A stretch of DNA of 64,000 nt, taken from positions 2,109,501-2,173,500 of the forward strand of contig JAWQEG010000167.1 of assembly GCA_033782935.1 (NCBI GenBank), read 5' to 3'. Below are positions 61,224 to 64,000 of this stretch, one piece after another (the first letter of the stretch is position 1; each line of letters opens with the position of its first letter). The DNA is from Petrolisthes cinctipes (lineage: Eukaryota; Arthropoda; Malacostraca; Decapoda; Porcellanidae). The notes under the pieces are model-generated. The model worked only from the letters and a program-made list of their open reading frames with translations. It was not told where the DNA came from and made no database searches. The translations under genes and the position numbers were made by a program.

Positions 61224-62381
61224 CTAAAATATCGATTTTTAGCATGTTTTGGGACTATATTTTTAAAATATTCTAGCACTGAGTAGGCATGTACAGATGG
61301 CTTCTGGGACACCAAAATATTGAATTTTCGGGTGTTTTGAGCCTGAATTTGAGATATAAACGGGTACAGAAGATTCATGCACATATTGACTTTGGGCACC
61401 TAAAATATCGATTTTCAGCATGTTTTGGGCCTGTATCTGAGTAAGCATGTACAGATCGCTTCTGGGACCCCAAAATATCGAATTTTCGGGTGTTTTAAAC
61501 CTGAATTTGAGATATAAACGGGTACAGAAGATGCATGCACATATCGACTTTTGGGCACCTAAAAGATCGATTTTCATTATGTTTTGGGCCTGTAATTTGA
61601 AAATACTCTAACACGGAGTAGGCGTGTACAGATCGCTTCTGGGACCCCAAAATATCGAATTTTCGTATGTTTTGGGCCTAAATTTGAGATATCGACTTTG
61701 GGCACCTAAAATTTTGATTTATAGCATTTTTTGAGCATATATTTTGAAAATATTCTAGCACTGAGTAGGCATGTACAGATCGCTTCTGGGACTCCAAAAT
61801 ATCGAATTTTCGGGTGTTTTGACCATGAATTTGAGATATAAACGGGTACAGAAGATGCATGCACCTATTGACTTTGGACACCTAAAATATCGACTTTTAG
61901 CATGTTTTGGGCCTGTATTTTGAAAGTACTCTAACACGGAGTAAGCAGGTACAGATCGCTTCTGGGACCCCAAAATATCGAATTTTCGGGTGTTTTGAGC
62001 CTGAATTTGAGATATAAACGGGTACAGAAGATGCATAAACATATCGACTTTGGACACTTAAAAATATCGATTTTTAGCATGTTTTGAGCCTATATTTTGA
62101 AAACATTCTAGCACTGAGTAGGCATTAACAGATCGCTTCTGGGACCCTAAAATATTGAATTCTCGGGTGTTTTGAGCCTGAATTTGAGATATAAACGGGT
62201 ACAGAAGATACATACACATATTGACTTTAGGCACCTACAAGATCGATTTTCAGTATATTTTGGGCCTGTATTTTGAAAATACTCTAACACGAAGTAAGCA
62301 TGTACAGATTGCTTCTGGGACCCCAAAATATCGAATTTTCGAGTGTTTTGGGCCTAAATTTGAGATATCGACTTTGGGCAC
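61224..62381 (+). repeat. 7-mer higher-order repeat, unit 1 (1,158 bp, reference)
   Basis: Monomer starts 61224, 61400, 61559, 61706, 61882, 62058, 62235; lengths 176, 159, 147, 176, 176, 177, 147. Compared with the 18-mer, the order is 14, 15/4 hybrid, 5, 6, 7, a hybrid of 8, 16 and 12, then 13. The hybrids show crossing over inside monomers at matching positions. Confidence 0.92.
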
Positions 62382-63539
62382 CTAAAATATCGATTTTTAG
62401 CATGTTTTGGGCCTATATTTTTAAAATATTCTAGCACTGAGTAGGCATGTACAGATGGCTTCTGGGACACCAAAATATTGAATTTTCGGGTGTTTTGAGC
62501 CTGAATTTGAGATATAAACGGGTACAGAAGATTCATGCACATATTGACTTTGGGCACCTAAAATATCGATTTTCAGCATGTTTTGGGCCTGTATCTGAGT
62601 AAGCATGTACAGATCGCTTCTGGGACCCCAAAATATCAAATTTTCGGGTGTTTTAAACCTGAATTTGAGATATAAACGGGTACAGAAGATGCATGCACAT
62701 ATCGACTTTTGGGCACCTAAAAGATCGATTTTCATTATGTTTTGGGCCTGTAATTTGAAAATACTCTAACACGGAGTAGGCGTGTACAGATCGCTTCTGG
62801 GACTCCAAAATATCGAATTTTCGTGTGTTTAGGGCCTAAATTTGAGATATCGACTTTGGGCACCTAAAATTTTGATTTATAGCATTTTTTGAGCATATAT
62901 TTTGAAAATATTCTAGCACTGAGTAGGCATGTACAGATCGCTTCTGGGACTCCAAAATATCGAATTTTCGGGTGTTTTGACCATGAATTTGAGATATAAA
63001 CGGGTACAGAAGATGCATGCACCTATTGACTTTGGACACCTAAAATATCGACTTTTAGCATGTTTTGGGCCTGTATTTTGAAAGTACTCTAACACGGAGT
63101 AAGCAGGTACAGATCGCTTCTGGGACCCCAAAATATCGAATTTTCGGGTGTTTTGAGCCTGAATTTGAGATATAAACGGGTACAGAAGATGCATAAACAT
63201 ATCGACTTTGGACACTTAAAAATATCGATTTTTAGCATGTTTTGAGCCTATATTTTGAAAACATTCTAGCACTGAGTAGGCATTAACAGATCGCTTCTGG
63301 GACCCTAAAATATTGAATTCTCGGGTGTTTTGAGCCTGAATTTGAGATATAAACGGGTACAGAAGATACATACACATATTGACTTTAGGCACCTACAAGA
63401 TCGATTTTCAGTATATTTTGGGCCTGTATTTTGAAAATACTCTAACACGAAGTAAGCATGTACAGATTGCTTCTGGGACCCCAAAATATCGAATTTTCGA
63501 GTGTTTTGGGCCTATATTTTAGATATCGACTTTGGGCAC
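62382..63539 (+). repeat. 7-mer higher-order repeat, unit 2 (1,158 bp)
   Basis: Same length as unit 1 with few differences seen: GGGCCTATAT for GGGACTATAT at the start, ATATCAAATTTTCG near 62634, and GTGTGTTTAGGGCC for GTATGTTTTGGGCC near 62823. Confidence 0.92.
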
Positions 63540-64000
63540 CTAAAATATCGATTTTTAGCATGTTTTGGGCCTATATTTTTAAAATATTCTAGCACTGAGT
63601 AGGCATGTACAGATGGCTTCTGGGACACCAAAATATTGAATTTTCGGGTGTTTTGAGCCTGAATTTGAGATATAAACGGGTACAGAAGATTCATGCACAT
63701 ATTGACTTTGGGCACCTAAAATATCGATTTTCAGCATGTTTTGGGCCTGTATCTGAGTAAGCATGTACAGATCGCTTCTGGGACCCCAAAATATCGAATT
63801 TTCGGGTATTTTGAGCCTGAATTTGAGATATAAACGGGTACAGAAGATGCATGAACATATCGACTTTGGACACTTAAAAATTTCGATTTTTAGCATGTTT
63901 TGAGCCTATATTTTGAAAACATTCTAGCACTGAGTAGGCATTAACAGATCGCTTCTGGGACCCTAAAATATTGAATTCTCGGGTGTTTTGAGCCTGAATT
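63540..64000 (+). repeat. Partial repeat unit at the right edge
   Basis: Begins as a third 7-mer unit but within its second monomer changes to the 18-mer version (CGGGTATTTTGAGCC, GCATGAACATATCG, then CTTAAAAATTTCG and GGCATTAACAG, as in monomers 15 and 16 near 60190-60330). The array runs past the window edge. Confidence 0.85.

Larger units (their letters stand above)
1..64000. repeat. Satellite DNA array filling the whole window
   Basis: Every part I read aligns to one tandem monomer of 176 bp or its shorter alleles. Each copy carries the landmarks AAAATATCGATTTT, GCATGTTTTGGGCC, GTAGGCATGTACAGATCGC, CCAAAATATCGAATTTT, GCCTGAATTTGAGATAT and, unless deleted, AAACGGGTACAGAAGATGCA. Orientation is the same throughout except 22599-24604. 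No stretch longer than a few bases falls outside the pattern, so there is no gene-free gap to describe separately. Family-scale arrays of this size, with higher-order repeats, are typical of eukaryotic centromeres and pericentromeres. That location is an inference; the sequence shows only the array. I do not recognise the monomer as a named satellite. Confidence 0.98.
6435..64000. other. No genes or RNA genes seen; reading frames are repeat side effects
   Basis: Open frames up to 272 codons exist, mostly on the minus strand, but they translate the same satellite in all three frames. For one stretch of half 1, the three minus frames give GSQKRSVHAYS, VPEAICTCLL and GPRSDLYMPT, all recurring many times. 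Monomer length (176) is not a multiple of three, so frames shift from copy to copy. Indels between copies ignore frame. The same holds for 1-6434. No tRNA, rRNA, terminal inverted repeat, LTR or telomere motif was noticed. Confidence 0.9.

Noticed and set aside
1..64000. CRISPR-like regular repeats
   Set aside because: The repeats are 129-178 bp, contiguous and without unique spacers, and the organism appears eukaryotic.
1..64000. Naming a species or known satellite family
   Set aside because: The size and AT content recall many plant centromeric satellites, but I could not match the sequence to any I know reliably.
1..64000. Telomeric, rDNA or tRNA sequence
   Set aside because: No TTTAGGG or TTAGGG runs, no rRNA-like conserved stretches and no tRNA-like cloverleaf were seen while reading the monomers.

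Overview
The whole 64 kb window is one satellite DNA array. I found no gene, RNA gene, transposon or unique-sequence island anywhere in it. The unit is an AT-rich tandem monomer of 176 bp (reference copy 52771-52946, 37.5% GC by hand count), present in several length alleles from start to end. This is eukaryotic nuclear heterochromatin, probably centromeric or pericentromeric, from a long-read assembly. Many recurrent variants sit at CpG sites (TCG/TTG, ACG/ACA), which suggests a cytosine-methylated genome such as a plant, but I do not recognise the family and cannot name the species.

The array has nested levels. (1) Each 176-bp monomer is an old dimer of two 88-bp halves, about 67% identical without gaps (59/88, hand count). 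(2) Two recurrent deletions, 18 bp in half 1 and 29 bp in half 2, give monomers of 176, 158/159, 147 and 129 bp. Rare 59-bp units are what remains when a 147-bp monomer loses exactly one 88-bp half. (3) In the left part, three monomers (147+176+158/159) form a ~482-bp trimer, at 869-1831. (4) Longer higher-order repeats (HORs) are built from these: a 3,458-bp tandem duplication (7683-14598), a 12-monomer 1,994-bp HOR with longer variants (26857-35540), an 18-monomer 2,984-bp HOR (54774-60741) and a 7-monomer 1,158-bp HOR (61224-63539).

Layout. 1-7682: irregular, divergent monomers with trimer remnants and deletion scars. 7683-14598: two nearly identical 3,458-bp copies. 13747-16556 reappears at 19961-22592 with one monomer missing. 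16801-19960: further rearranged copies, including a 658-bp local duplication. 22599-24604: a ~2.0-kb inverted segment, the only part in the opposite orientation. 24605-25469: direct again. 25470-40200: the 1,994-bp HOR domain, clean in the centre and shuffled at both ends. 40201-50239: patchwork of 0.5-1.7-kb blocks duplicated at several spacings. 50240-52770: mixed monomers. 52771-61223: the 2,984-bp HOR domain. 61224-64000: the 1,158-bp HOR, still running at the window edge.

The many reading frames of 60-270 codons are side effects of the repeat: the same DNA is open in all three minus frames, and the monomer length is not a multiple of three. None is annotated as a gene. Coordinates of repeat junctions are by eye, and those inside shared sequence are uncertain by tens of bases.
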